Origin: an uncultured Aquimarina sp.
GTDB lineage: Bacteria; Bacteroidota; Bacteroidia; Flavobacteriales; Flavobacteriaceae
Direction: 5' to 3'
DNA length: 64,000 nt
Assembly: GCA_947500505.1 (NCBI GenBank)
Contig: CANMSL010000001.1
Location: 682,001 to 746,000, forward strand
Below, in pieces: positions 35,996-43,555 of this stretch. A program made the position numbers and the translations under genes. How positions within the stretch are numbered: position 1 is the first letter of the stretch; every line of letters starts with the position of its first letter. Under the pieces are notes generated by a model that was given only the letters and a program-made list of their open reading frames with translations, ran no database searches and had not been told where the DNA came from.

Positions 35996-37021
35996 ATGCG
36001 AAAGATTACATTGTTTGTTTTTTTGTGTATTTCTTTATCCGAAATTATCGGACAGGAACAGAAAAAAGTAAAGCAACTGGATTCTATTCAGGTTAACTTA
36101 ACAAGGTCATTGGATAGTTTACTCCAATATACACCAAAAGAACTCAATGTAATTGTTCTGAAAGAGCTTTTGAAAAAATTAAACCCTAAACCCGTTAAAA
36201 AGCCACATGTCGGCTGGAGATCTATAGGGAAGATCGCTTTTTTCTTTAATCAATCTGCTTTTAACAATGATTGGCAAGGTGGTGGAACCTCTAATGTTGC
36301 CAGCAATGCATCTCTGAATTATGAGTTTAATTATAAAAAGAATAGCCTTACCTGGTATAATAAAATTTTAGCCGACTATGGTATTACATTTTTAAAAGGA
36401 GAAAACTTTGCCCGTAAAACTAACGACAGAATAGAGATAAACTCTAGATTAGGACAACGAATTGGAGAGAGTTTGTGGAATTATTCTTTGTTCATCAATT
36501 TTAGGTCTCAATTTGCAAAAGGATATAGTTTTAGCGAGGATCCGGATACCGATGAAACCATACGTACAGAAGAAACTCATTTCTTTTCTCCTGCATTTAT
36601 ACAAATAGGACCCGGATTACTGTGGAAAAAAAGTGATGATTTTAACCTCAATTTAGCACCGGTTACTTCCAGAATGATTTTTGTAAATGATAAATTCACA
36701 TCAGGACCTGATTATATAGAAGGAGATTATTTTGGTCTGGATGCCGGTGAGAGTTCAAGATTTGAATTTGGTGGTTCGCTGGCCGCCTATGCCAAGTTTG
36801 AAATTATTAAAAACATCACTATGGAAAATATCCTTGGTCTCTATTCCAACTATATAGAAGACCCATATAATGTGGATATAGATTATACCCTGAACCTAAA
36901 TCTTGTAATCAACAAATATATTTCCGGAAGTTTCGTTTTTCAGGCAATATACGATGATAATGCCACGAGCGGATTTCAGATACGAGAAATCATCGGATTG
37001 GGACTTAACTACGAGTTTTAA
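35996..37021 (+). CDS. DUF3078 outer-membrane-type protein (second copy)
   Basis: A 341-residue exported protein starting MRKITLFVFLCISL; the upstream in-frame codons from 35972 overlap the promoter. It resembles the DUF3078 protein at 34352: AFFFNQSAFNNDWQGGGTS near the N-terminus, then beta-barrel strands ending LGLNYEF with a C-terminal Phe. Two further copies of the last 57 bp of this gene lie at 38711 and 40368, where they mark the joints of the TlpA cassette duplication. The function is unknown. Confidence 0.83.
   Translation: MRKITLFVFLCISLSEIIGQEQKKVKQLDSIQVNLTRSLDSLLQYTPKELNVIVLKELLKKLNPKPVKKPHVGWRSIGKIAFFFNQSAFNNDWQGGGTSNVASNASLNYEFNYKKNSLTWYNKILADYGITFLKGENFARKTNDRIEINSRLGQRIGESLWNYSLFINFRSQFAKGYSFSEDPDTDETIRTEETHFFSPAFIQIGPGLLWKKSDDFNLNLAPVTSRMIFVNDKFTSGPDYIEGDYFGLDAGESSRFEFGGSLAAYAKFEIIKNITMENILGLYSNYIEDPYNVDIDYTLNLNLVINKYISGSFVFQAIYDDNATSGFQIREIIGLGLNYEF
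36964..37021 (+). repeat. Source copy of the 57-bp DUF3078 3'-end repeat
   Basis: The last codons of the DUF3078 gene (CACGAGCGGATTTCAG to the stop). The same 57 bases recur at 38711-38767 with two visible C-to-T changes and, more decayed, at 40368-40424. Confidence 0.85.
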
Positions 37022-37704
37022 GGTTTTGACTTCTATCAAAAAATTATTTCTTCTAATTTTATTGTTCTTCTAGCGCTTTGTTAACTACTATAAGTTCTTC
37101 AATTGCATTTAATGCTTTTTTACCAATTCCTCGGTATACAATTTTTAAATCTTTATCTATTAACATAAAGGTTGGATAATTATCTACTCTTAACTTACCT
37201 ACCAGTTTTTTACGTAATAAAGTATCCTTTCGAACACGCTCTATAAACACATGTGTCCAATCCAACTCTTTTTCTTTGATATACTTAACACCCGGTTCTT
37301 TTTCGAAATCAAAATCAACCCCCAATATGGCTATATGTGGATATTCTTGATGTATTCTTTTTAGGTCAGGAGTCAATTGAAGACAAGGAACACACCAGGT
37401 CCCCCAAAAATCTATTAAAAGATAGTCCTTGTTTTTTAATAATGTCGACATAGTCTGACTATTTCCCTCAATATCAGTGAATGTATAATCTCTAAGTTGC
37501 TGTCCTTCTTTATACCCATTTGGAAGTTCGGTAATATCGAGTTTTTGTAGATACAATTTGTCTAAATCCGCTCCAACACTATCTATTTTGATAAAATGAG
37601 CGCCTAATTGAACTGTGTCTCCTTTCTTAAACTCTTCATACTCTTTATCTTGATTTCTACGAGAATAAAAAGGTTTGTCCTTTTCTTGGAAAATTATTTG
37701 AAAC
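37022..37704. repeat. Long direct repeat, copy 1 (TlpA1 C-terminal half)
   Basis: This block, made of the spacer after DUF3078 plus the 3' half of the first TlpA gene, is nearly identical to 40422-41096, with only scattered single-base changes. Identity stops abruptly near 37704 / 41096, after the codons for FQEKDKPFYSRRN. Confidence 0.88.
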
Positions 37705-38399
37705 CGATTCCAATGATCAGAAATGGCCGTTTTATAATTAAAACTATCTAATTGAAAATCTCCTAACCAATGCTCTCTTCTACTGGATACAAGTAATAAA
37801 TCAAGATATGTTAATTCTTTTGGACTTGGATTAGCTTTAGCAAAATAAAAAAAATTTTTATGAGGTAAAATTTTTGTTCTAAGATCTAGATTTACAATTC
37901 TACCATTAAGATATCGTTTATATGGTAATATTAATGAAGGAAATGAATCTTTTAACTCTTCATTGTTTCTTAATGTTTCTCTTATTTTTTTATCAATAAT
38001 ATATTTTTTATCATCGCTAAAATCAAAATTTTGATTTTCGTCTAGTATGATAATCTGTTTGTTACCTTTAATACCTGATATCGCATACCATTTTGTATTA
38101 AGTTCATCAAAGACCGAAGAACTGATTACTCCTTGTTCTAACAATTTCTTTAATCTTTTCTCACTTGTTCTTCTGGTACTTTGTACTGATATCGTATCTA
38201 ATTCCGGAATTCCTTTCAAGCTATAAGGAATAGTGTCTACCATATTAAATGCAGAGGTCATAGAAGGGAATGGTCCCTGATCTGATTGCTTAATCAGATT
38301 AACTTTTATTTCTTTTGTAGCTTGTATTTCTTTCTCTCTTTTACAAGATATTATTATAATCGAAATGGAACAAACAAAAAAACATAACTTTAAATTCAT
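37059..38399 (-). CDS. TlpA-family thioredoxin lipoprotein 1
   Basis: A 446-residue SPII lipoprotein (Cys at residue 19, SCKRE). The N-terminal 280 residues form a Bacteroidota-type domain with a Ca-binding-like loop DENQNFDFSDD. The C-terminal thioredoxin domain (about 295-446) has the redox motif WGTWCVPC and the cis-Pro segment NYPTFMLIDKD. It is expected to reduce or oxidise disulfides in the periplasm. Downstream of a double-glycine Cys-rich peptide gene, separated by a hairpin. Its 3' half is nearly identical to the third copy at 40462, its 5' half is not. Confidence 0.9.
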   Translation of the reverse strand: MNLKLCFFVCSISIIIISCKREKEIQATKEIKVNLIKQSDQGPFPSMTSAFNMVDTIPYSLKGIPELDTISVQSTRRTSEKRLKKLLEQGVISSSVFDELNTKWYAISGIKGNKQIIILDENQNFDFSDDKKYIIDKKIRETLRNNEELKDSFPSLILPYKRYLNGRIVNLDLRTKILPHKNFFYFAKANPSPKELTYLDLLLVSSRREHWLGDFQLDSFNYKTAISDHWNRFQIIFQEKDKPFYSRRNQDKEYEEFKKGDTVQLGAHFIKIDSVGADLDKLYLQKLDITELPNGYKEGQQLRDYTFTDIEGNSQTMSTLLKNKDYLLIDFWGTWCVPCLQLTPDLKRIHQEYPHIAILGVDFDFEKEPGVKYIKEKELDWTHVFIERVRKDTLLRKKLVGKLRVDNYPTFMLIDKDLKIVYRGIGKKALNAIEELIVVNKALEEQ

Positions 38400-38425
38400 A
38401 AAAATGATCTTTTAGATAATTCATA

Positions 38426-38459
38426 AGACCTTTACAACCAAAACTAGTTATAAAGGTCT
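38426..38459 (-). terminator. Hairpin between peptide 1 and TlpA1
   Basis: AGACCTTTACAAC (38426-38438) pairs with GTTATAAAGGTCT (38447-38459) with one mismatch. It lies 21 nt past the peptide stop and 27 nt before the TlpA1 start, so it could end most peptide transcripts and let few continue into tlpA. Confidence 0.65.
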
Positions 38460-38480
38460 CATTTAGAAATAATTAATATA

Positions 38481-38675
38481 CTATCCCGGATGATCCGCAC
38501 AAGAAACACTAACATTTCCGTTATCACAAAAACAACCTACATTGTCCTGACCAGTACAATCTTTACCTGAACAAGTATAAATTTTTCCATCTCCACATGT
38601 TATGGCAACTGATGCGAAATCAGAAACAAAAGGATCATTTCCCCCTTTAATTTCCTTTAATTGACCTCTTGTCAA
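38481..38675 (-). CDS. Double-glycine-leader Cys-rich peptide precursor 1
   Basis: A short peptide with a classic leader: LKEGNVELTRGQLKEIKGG, i.e. hydrophobic positions ending in GG, as cleaved by C39 peptidases. The core after GG is about 52 residues with six Cys (ITCGDGKIYTCSGKDCTG, then GCFCDNG and SCADHPG), suitable for three disulfides. The leader continues upstream in frame (REIFNA) but there is no ATG; TTG at 38675 is the only usual start. The 5' end meets the duplicated DUF3078 fragment, so the true start may be lost. Family: natural-product/bacteriocin-like precursor; the role is unproven. Confidence 0.65.
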   Translation of the reverse strand: MTRGQLKEIKGGNDPFVSDFASVAITCGDGKIYTCSGKDCTGQDNVGCFCDNGNVSVSCADHPG

Positions 38676-38710
38676 TTCTACATTCCCCTCTTTTAGGGCA
38701 TTAAAAATTT

Positions 38711-38767
38711 CACGAGCGGATTTCAGATACGAGAAATCATCGGATTGGGACTTAATTATGAGTTTTA
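38711..38767 (+). repeat. 57-bp DUF3078 3'-end repeat, copy 2
   Basis: Matches 36964-37020 at 55 of 57 positions by eye. It joins the 5' leader of peptide 1 (junction 38710/38711) to the end of the TlpA2 gene. It is out of context and non-coding in the DUF3078 sense. Confidence 0.88.
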
Positions 38768-40138
38768 GTTATTTTTATTAGCTCTTACGTTTTCTAATAC
38801 TTCATAAATACCTTGCAAACCTTTTCTACCAGTGCCTCGAGCAATAATATTGAGATCTTTATCAATTAATATAAATGTTGGATACGCTTCAATTGCATAA
38901 TTCTTAATTAATTTATGCCGTTTTTCTTTACCATTTTTTGCATTACCTTCTAAGAAAATATGCTCCCAATCCAAACCATTCTCTTCGATATAGTCTAATA
39001 CTGGTTCTTTTTCTCTATCATATGCTAAACTCAGTATACTGGTAAAATCCCCGTATTGTTGATCTATATTCTTTAAATCAGGAGTCAATTCTTTACAAGG
39101 TGCGCACCAAGTACCCCAATAGTCCATTAATACAAATTCTTTATCCTTTAATAGATCTAAGAGTACTTTGCCTTCTCCTTTGATATTTGTGTAATCAAAG
39201 TTAACCGTTTTTTCATCCTTTCTATAGCCCCACACTGGTGAATCAATAGCTAATTTTCTAAGTGATAATGTATCCCATTGTATAGAAATTGAATCTATTC
39301 TATAATAATTATCACCTAGTAATACTGTGTCTTTTATACGATAAGGTGTGCTTGTTTGTAATAGATCCAATTTGGGCTGATCTCTAAAAAAAAATCTAGG
39401 TTCGTTAAACCCTTCGAAAACGTATACATATTTTTGATTATCATTAAAAGTATAAGATCCCTCCCAGTGAATTTTATAAAATAAATTAGCATCAAATATA
39501 TTGTCAAGCTGTCTTTTGCTTATTTTTTTTAGTTGTTCTGGGCTTAGAATTTTATGATACGGAGATTTCCAGGGCAATAGCTTAACTTTATATTTTCTTT
39601 TGAAAACCCGCTCTCCATCAAAATCATCAAAAATCACATCGATCCAAGGTATTTTAGCCGCAATATCTTTATTAACAGCTACGCTATCTTTAAAATCTTT
39701 TTTGTAAAACATTAATGTATCATCCGCAAAAGTACTATTGTTATTGGCATCAATTACTAAGAATTGTTGGTTTCCTTTATAACCATTTATAGCATAAATC
39801 TTATATTTTAAGGAGTCCTTAGGGTACTTTATACTATCAATAATTCCATCATTATATAGTTTTGTTAGTTTTTTAGATGTCGCAAACCATCCTACAAGCG
39901 TTTTTAGTGTATCTGCCTTGGGAACACCTTTTAGAAAGGAAGGAACTACCTCTAAAGATCGTATACTTTGTAACGTTCCCGAATGAATACTATTTGCACC
40001 TTGCTTTTCTAACAAAGGAATTTTAAGTGTATTTGATGAAATTTCGTTTTGGCTTTTCGTTAATTCCTTTTTTCTATCATTACAAGAAATAATCAGAATT
40101 ATTATAATGAAATACTGCAAAAAAACTTTCATATCCAT
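38765..40138 (-). CDS. TlpA-family thioredoxin lipoprotein 2
   Basis: A 457-residue lipoprotein (SCNDR, Cys at residue 19) with the same plan as its neighbours: a Bacteroidota N-terminal domain with a Ca-binding-like loop (DANNNSTFADD) and a C-terminal thioredoxin domain with WGTWCAPC and AYPTFILIDKD. It is clearly divergent from copies 1 and 3, so it is an older paralogue not touched by their recent gene conversion. Its stop overlaps the duplicated DUF3078 fragment. A second GG-leader peptide gene lies just upstream. Confidence 0.9.
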   Translation of the reverse strand: MDMKVFLQYFIIIILIISCNDRKKELTKSQNEISSNTLKIPLLEKQGANSIHSGTLQSIRSLEVVPSFLKGVPKADTLKTLVGWFATSKKLTKLYNDGIIDSIKYPKDSLKYKIYAINGYKGNQQFLVIDANNNSTFADDTLMFYKKDFKDSVAVNKDIAAKIPWIDVIFDDFDGERVFKRKYKVKLLPWKSPYHKILSPEQLKKISKRQLDNIFDANLFYKIHWEGSYTFNDNQKYVYVFEGFNEPRFFFRDQPKLDLLQTSTPYRIKDTVLLGDNYYRIDSISIQWDTLSLRKLAIDSPVWGYRKDEKTVNFDYTNIKGEGKVLLDLLKDKEFVLMDYWGTWCAPCKELTPDLKNIDQQYGDFTSILSLAYDREKEPVLDYIEENGLDWEHIFLEGNAKNGKEKRHKLIKNYAIEAYPTFILIDKDLNIIARGTGRKGLQGIYEVLENVRANKNN

Positions 40139-40229
40139 AAAAACTATAAATTTAAATAATTGAATAAAAACATAACATTAGTTGGTTAAAAAGGATTTCG
40201 AAACGTATCCAAAACCCTTTAAAATAAAA

Positions 40230-40331
40230 TTAACAGGATTTCTCTGTGACTCCTGGTTCGGTTCCACAACCAACGTCATCAACTATAGGATCATTTCCCC
40301 CTTTAATTTCTTCTAACTGACCTCTTGTCAA
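40230..40331 (-). CDS. Double-glycine-leader peptide precursor 2
   Basis: A 33-codon frame from TTG at 40331. The leader LTRGQLEEIKGGNDP matches peptide 1 almost residue for residue, and the open frame extends further upstream as SKIFNALKEGRIE before it meets a duplicated DUF3078 fragment and a TGA. The core IVDDVGCGTEPGVTEKSC has only two Cys and a different sequence from peptide 1. No ATG exists, so as with peptide 1 the true 5' end seems lost at the joint, or TTG is used. It lies 92 nt upstream of TlpA2. Confidence 0.55.
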   Translation of the reverse strand: MTRGQLEEIKGGNDPIVDDVGCGTEPGVTEKSC

Positions 40332-40367
40332 TTCTATACGCCCCTCTTTTAGGGCATTAAAAATTTT

Positions 40368-40424
40368 ACTAGCGGTTTCCGGATATCATAAGTAATAAGT
40401 TAAGAGCCTAATTACAAGTTTTAA
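40368..40424 (+). repeat. 57-bp DUF3078 3'-end repeat, copy 3 (decayed)
   Basis: Same length and frame of similarity to 36964-37020 (ACTAGCGG ... ACAAGTTTTAA) but with many substitutions. It joins the 5' end of peptide 2 to the spacer behind TlpA3. More decay than copy 2 suggests an older duplication or weaker conversion. Confidence 0.7.
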
Positions 40425-41096
40425 GATTTTGACTTCTATCAAAAAATTATTTCTTCTAATTTTATTGTTCTTTTAGCGCTTTGTTAACCACTATAAGTTC
40501 TTCAATTGCATTTAATGCTTTTTTACCAATTCCTCGGTATACAATTTTTAAATCTTTATCTATTAAAATAAAGGTTGGATAATTATCTACTCTTAACTTA
40601 CCTACCAATTTTTTATGTAATAAAGTATCCTTTCGAACACGCTCTATAAACACATGTGTCCAATCCAACTCTTTTTCTTTGATATACTTAACACCCGGTT
40701 CTTTTTCGAAATCAAAATCAACCCCCAATATGGCTATATGTGGATATTCTTGATGTATTCTTTTTAGGTCAGGAGTCAATTGAAGACAAGGAACACACCA
40801 GGTCCCCCAAAAATCTATTAAAAGATAGTCCTTGTTTTTTAATAATGTCGACATAGTCTGAATATTTCCCTCAATATCAGTGAATGTATAATCTCTAAGT
40901 TGCTGTCCATCTTTATACCCATTTGGAAGTTCGGTAATATCGAGTTTTTGTAGATACAATTTGTCTAAATCCGCTCCTACACTATCTATTTTGATAAAAT
41001 GAGTGCCTAATTGAACGGTGTCTCCTTCCTTAAACTCTTCATACTCTTTATCTTTATTTCGACGAGAATAAAAAGGTTTGTCCTTTTCTTGGAAAA
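40422..41096. repeat. Long direct repeat, copy 2 (TlpA3 C-terminal half)
   Basis: Nearly identical to 37022-37704, including the non-coding spacer after the stop codon, which is not expected from protein-level selection alone. About 3.4 kb separates the two copies. Confidence 0.88.
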
Positions 41097-41814
41097 TGAA
41101 ATCTGATTTTCCTCTATGCGTTTTAGTACCTATTTTAAACTCATTATTTCCGATCTTAAAATTACCTGTTCGGTATTCATCTACCGCAGCAACTAATTGT
41201 AATTTTATATATACATCTCTTTCATAATTTGATTTTTCTGTTACTATAAAATAATCTCTATATGGCATTAGACGCATATCTAATTCTCGGTCGAAAACCT
41301 TCTCATTAAAATACTCTTGATGTTTTAAAGTGATATATGGAAAAGAATCTCTTGCCGCGTAATTTTTTTGTATTATAAAGTTTAAGTTTTTATCAAAAAC
41401 CATTTTTTCATCATCGCTAAAGTCATAATTATTATTTTTATCAAGAATAATAATCTGTTTTTCATCTATAATAGCAGAAATAGCATATAATTTAAGATTT
41501 AGCTTTTTAAATTCTGAAGAGTCTATTTTATTTTCATCTAATAATCTTTCAAGATCTTTAGTACTATTACTACTATTTATTTTAAATCCTTGTAATGATA
41601 AACTGTCAGCTTCCGGAATCCCATTAAAATTTGGTAATAATAAATATTCATTAGAAAAAGGTCTCAATATTGTGGGAAAGGGTCCAACTGATTTATGTTT
41701 TACTAGTTTTACATTAAAACTTTCTATAGAATTTACTTTATACTGTTTTTCTTTAGTACAAGATATTATTAAGTAAATAAACACTATAAAAAAATATGGT
41801 TTTTTAGTTGTCAT
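40462..41814 (-). CDS. TlpA-family thioredoxin lipoprotein 3
   Basis: A 450-residue lipoprotein (SCTKE, Cys at residue 19) with a Ca-binding-like loop DKNNNYDFSDD and a thioredoxin domain with WGTWCVPC. From FQEKDKPFYSRRN onward it is nearly identical to copy 1; before that point the two share only family-level similarity. So this is a mosaic gene. There is no GG-peptide upstream, only a 16-bp hairpin 17 nt before its start, in the place where peptide 1's terminator lies relative to TlpA1. Confidence 0.9.
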   Translation of the reverse strand: MTTKKPYFFIVFIYLIISCTKEKQYKVNSIESFNVKLVKHKSVGPFPTILRPFSNEYLLLPNFNGIPEADSLSLQGFKINSSNSTKDLERLLDENKIDSSEFKKLNLKLYAISAIIDEKQIIILDKNNNYDFSDDEKMVFDKNLNFIIQKNYAARDSFPYITLKHQEYFNEKVFDRELDMRLMPYRDYFIVTEKSNYERDVYIKLQLVAAVDEYRTGNFKIGNNEFKIGTKTHRGKSDFIFQEKDKPFYSRRNKDKEYEEFKEGDTVQLGTHFIKIDSVGADLDKLYLQKLDITELPNGYKDGQQLRDYTFTDIEGNIQTMSTLLKNKDYLLIDFWGTWCVPCLQLTPDLKRIHQEYPHIAILGVDFDFEKEPGVKYIKEKELDWTHVFIERVRKDTLLHKKLVGKLRVDNYPTFILIDKDLKIVYRGIGKKALNAIEELIVVNKALKEQ

Positions 41815-41830
41815 ATTTTTCTGGATAAGT

Positions 41831-41866
41831 GAATAATAGAAGTATTAAAAAATACTTCTATTATTC
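41831..41866 (-). terminator. Hairpin between hflX and TlpA3
   Basis: GAATAATAGAAGTATT (41831-41846) pairs perfectly with AATACTTCTATTATTC (41851-41866). It can end hflX transcription. A second, shorter hairpin (TATCCTTT/AAAGGATA, 41883-41901) stands nearer hflX. Confidence 0.75.
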
Positions 41867-41949
41867 TTAACAAATTTTATTCTATCCTTTTTTAAAGGAT
41901 ACAAAATTTATTGATTTTATTATTCCGTTATCAGCTTAAAATGAAAATT

Positions 41950-43158
41950 CTACTCCTCGACAAATTCAGGATACAAGAAGTTGTTATGAGGAAAACGGGT
42001 TATGTGTATATCTCTTACTTCCTGATATACTCTTTTTCTAAACGCCTCCATATTCTCCTTATTGATGGCGGATATAAACAAGGCATTATCACCAATCTTA
42101 CTCATCCAGGTTCGCTTCCATTCATCGAGGGTATAATGTGCCTTGGTTCTTTCTGTGGTCAGGTCATCTTCATCTATCGTTTCATGCTGGTAGGCGTCAA
42201 TTTTGTTAAAAACCATAATAGCCGGTTTATCAGCACTATCTATTTCATCCAGAATTTTATTTACAGACTCTATATGATCCTCAAACTGAGGGTGTGATAT
42301 ATCTACTACATGAAGTAATAAATCAGCCTCTCTCACCTCATCTAGTGTGCTTTTAAAACTTTCTACTAACTGTGTAGGTAGCTTTCTTATAAAACCAACG
42401 GTATCACTAAGTAAAAAAGGAAGGTTTCCTATTACCACCTTTCGTACCGTTGTATCCAGTGTGGCAAAAAGCTTATTTTCGGCAAACACATCACTTTTAG
42501 CAATAACATTCATTAGTGTAGATTTACCAACATTTGTATACCCTACTAGGGCTACACGTACTAATTTTCCGCGATTACCACGCTGTGTAGCCATCTGTTT
42601 ATCAATGGTAAGTAATTTCTTTTTTAGCAAAGAAATACGATCCCTTACAATACGACGGTCTGTCTCGATCTCAGTTTCACCAGGACCACGCATACCTATA
42701 CCTCCACGCTGACGTTCTAAGTGTGTCCACAATCCGGTTAATCGAGGTAGTAAATATTGGTATTGTGCTAATTCTACCTGAGTTCGAGCATAACTCGTCT
42801 GTGCTCTCTGTGCAAAAATATCCAGGATCAGATTTGTACGATCTATAATTTTTGCTTTCAGGATTCGTTCTATGTTTCGCTGTTGTGCAGGTGTTAGTTC
42901 ATCATCAAAAACTACAGTTCCAATATCGTGCTGTTCTACAAAGGCTAAGACCTCCTCCATTTTACCTGATCCAATGAATGTTTTAGAATTAGGCACATCC
43001 ATTTTCTGGGTAAACCGTTTTACCACTTCTCCTCCTGCTGTATAGGTAAGAAATTCTAACTCATCCAAAAATTCGGTTAGCTTTTCCTCATCCTGGTTTT
43101 TGGTGATTATCCCTATTAAAATCGCTTTTTCGTAAACTGTTGTTTCTTTTTCTAACAT
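41950..43158 (-). CDS. hflX: GTPase HflX
   Basis: Ribosome-associated GTPase that splits stalled ribosomes. The 402 residues hold the N-terminal HflX domain (VVFDDELTPAQQRNIER; GGIGMRGPGETEIETDRR) and a GTPase domain with G1 GYTNVGKST, G3 DTVGF and G4 NKID. The full length fits. Ends in two hairpins; upstream lies the MITE-like element. Confidence 0.96.
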   Translation of the reverse strand: MLEKETTVYEKAILIGIITKNQDEEKLTEFLDELEFLTYTAGGEVVKRFTQKMDVPNSKTFIGSGKMEEVLAFVEQHDIGTVVFDDELTPAQQRNIERILKAKIIDRTNLILDIFAQRAQTSYARTQVELAQYQYLLPRLTGLWTHLERQRGGIGMRGPGETEIETDRRIVRDRISLLKKKLLTIDKQMATQRGNRGKLVRVALVGYTNVGKSTLMNVIAKSDVFAENKLFATLDTTVRKVVIGNLPFLLSDTVGFIRKLPTQLVESFKSTLDEVREADLLLHVVDISHPQFEDHIESVNKILDEIDSADKPAIMVFNKIDAYQHETIDEDDLTTERTKAHYTLDEWKRTWMSKIGDNALFISAINKENMEAFRKRVYQEVRDIHITRFPHNNFLYPEFVEE

Positions 43159-43555
43159 TCGCTATTCCTTCTTCAAACTTGAATTATTAAACTATTCAAT
43201 TTCTATCTATATAATTTTGTCAAAATTAACTTTCTCCTCAGGGCGAAATGAACTTAGATGTCAATTTTAATAACCCAATCAGGTTTTTTCTTACTATATA
43301 GTTTTGTTTAACCCGGATTATGCATTGGAAAATCTATTACATGCCGAAACTCCTGCAAAATATAGCGTTTCACTACATTTTAAAGTTTAACCATAGCGAT
43401 GCTATGCTAAAACTTGGAAAATATTATATTTTATGGCACTTTCAACACTCACAACGAAGTTCCAATGCATAATCCGGGTTTAATTAATGCACAAAGGTAC
43501 AATATTGTATGCATTTGAATTTGTACATTAGGTGATTACAACAAAGTTTTATTGA
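43159..43555. other. Gene-free spacer holding a MITE-like element
   Basis: 397 bp between the divergent hflX and endonuclease genes. The only structure seen is the inverted-repeat element at 43310-43480; the rest is AT-rich with no open frame of note. Confidence 0.7.
43310..43480. mobile_element. MITE-like element with 21-bp terminal inverted repeats
   Basis: AACCCGGATTATGCATTGGAA at 43310-43330 is mirrored exactly at 43460-43480, around a 129-bp non-coding core. The core has its own dyad, AAGTTT...CATAGC-GAT-GCTATG...AAACTT, at about 43380-43414, so the whole can fold as one long cruciform. There is no transposase. AT-rich flanks (GTTT / TTAATTAA) may include a TA-type target duplication, but this is not certain. 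Confidence 0.65.

Noticed and set aside
36964..41096. The repeats in the TlpA region as a possible CRISPR array
   Set aside because: There are only two long and three 57-bp repeats spaced by whole genes; no short regularly spaced repeats and no cas genes.
41911..42297. A 128-codon frame antisense to the 3' end of hflX
   Set aside because: Overlaps conserved HflX codons, contains no known motif, and begins within the hairpin region.
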